NCBI GenBank assembly: GCA_958295665.1
Contig: OY282558.1
Coordinates: 36,601,045 to 36,665,044 of the forward strand
DNA length: 64,000 nt
Source of the DNA: Tipula vernalis
Taxonomy: Eukaryota; Arthropoda; Insecta; Diptera; Tipulidae
Direction of reading: 5' to 3'
The first letter of the stretch is position 1; every line of letters starts with the position of its first letter. The notes under the pieces were generated by a model. The model saw only the letters and a program-made list of their open reading frames with translations, was not told where the DNA came from and searched no databases. Positions 63,601-64,000 of this stretch are shown here, piece after piece. Both the position numbers and the translations under genes were made by a program.

Positions 63601-64000
63601 GGGCTATAGTTCAGGTGATTTTCCATACAATTGAACTTTCTACGAAATGTGTAGAAATATTCGATCGATAAACTGATAGAGTCATCAATCAACCAAATCG
63701 GAACACAATTGCAGATTTTCGATTTTTATTATGGATTCATGGTCTATAGTTCAGGTGATTTTCCATAAAAGTGAATTTATTACGAAATGTGTAGAAATAT
63801 TCGAGCGATCTAAATGCCCGTTGGCATGATAATTACAGGTCTCAGCACCTATTGATAGAGGCATCAATCATCGAAATCGGAACACAATTGCAGATTTTCG
63901 TTTTTTTATTATGAATTTATGGTCTATAGTTCAGGTGATTTTCCATACAATTGAACTTTCTACGAAATGTGTAGAAATATTCGATCGATCTACTGATAGA

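Larger units (their letters stand above)
44540..64000. repeat. Satellite DNA array, right arm
   Basis: Same 180/140-bp monomers in the same orientation as the left arm, continuing past the right edge. It differs in variant content: GATCGATAAACT, CGATTTTTATTATGG, AATCAAACAAATC and a 5-bp loss giving TATGGTCAGTTCAGG or TATGGGCAGTTCAGG are common, whereas AATATGTAG, frequent at 2.7-26.8 kb in the left arm, is essentially absent. A further loss giving TATGGTCTTCAGG is seen near 62291 and 63426. No gene is visible. Confidence 0.97.

Noticed and set aside
1..64000. Telomeric or subtelomeric position
   Set aside because: No TTAGG- or TTAGGG-type runs and no telomere-specific element were seen; the array runs off both ends.

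Overview
The window looks like animal, most likely insect, heterochromatin. It is two arms of one tandem satellite array (1-31580 and 44540-64000) split by one complete Ty3/gypsy-type LTR retrotransposon of about 12.96 kb (31581-44535), read on the minus strand. No host gene, rRNA, tRNA or bacterial-type gene is visible. The arthropod guess rests on the retrotransposon type (gag and pol without env, tRNA-Lys-like primer site, very long LTRs, reminiscent of the Osvaldo/Ulysses group), on AT richness and on satellite structure. I cannot name the species.

Satellite. All monomers run head to tail in one orientation. There are two kinds: a long monomer of 180 bp and a short one of 140 bp that lacks a 40-bp block but is otherwise nearly the same. 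They alternate mainly as a 320-bp dimer (180+140), with stretches of a 500-bp trimer (180+180+140). Larger duplications lie on top, with offsets of 820, 1135, 1639, 2320, 2817 and 8449 bp. Each monomer carries several short dyad symmetries. Variant bases are distributed in blocks, so the array is made of separately homogenised domains.

Retrotransposon. In element orientation the order is: 5' LTR (44535 to 41825), a primer-binding site one base inside the LTR, a leader of about 1.8 kb with two related hairpins, gag (ATG at 40029, stop at 37990), and pol in the -1 frame (protease, reverse transcriptase, RNase H, integrase). A short 111-bp tail without an evident polypurine tract follows, then the 3' LTR (34291 to 31581). 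Gag and pol overlap, and a textbook slippery heptamer (G GGA AAC at 38128-38122) followed by a hairpin lies at the start of the overlap, so pol is very probably made as a Gag-Pol fusion by -1 frameshifting. Both reading frames are open and catalytic residues are present. The two 2711-bp LTRs show no difference in the stretches compared, and the insertion is flanked by a 4-bp AGGC duplication. The element therefore looks very young and possibly still competent.

The insertion interrupts one copy of a roughly 5.5-kb satellite segment whose uninterrupted copy lies at about 50.65-56.2 kb, so both the empty and the filled version of the site are in the window.
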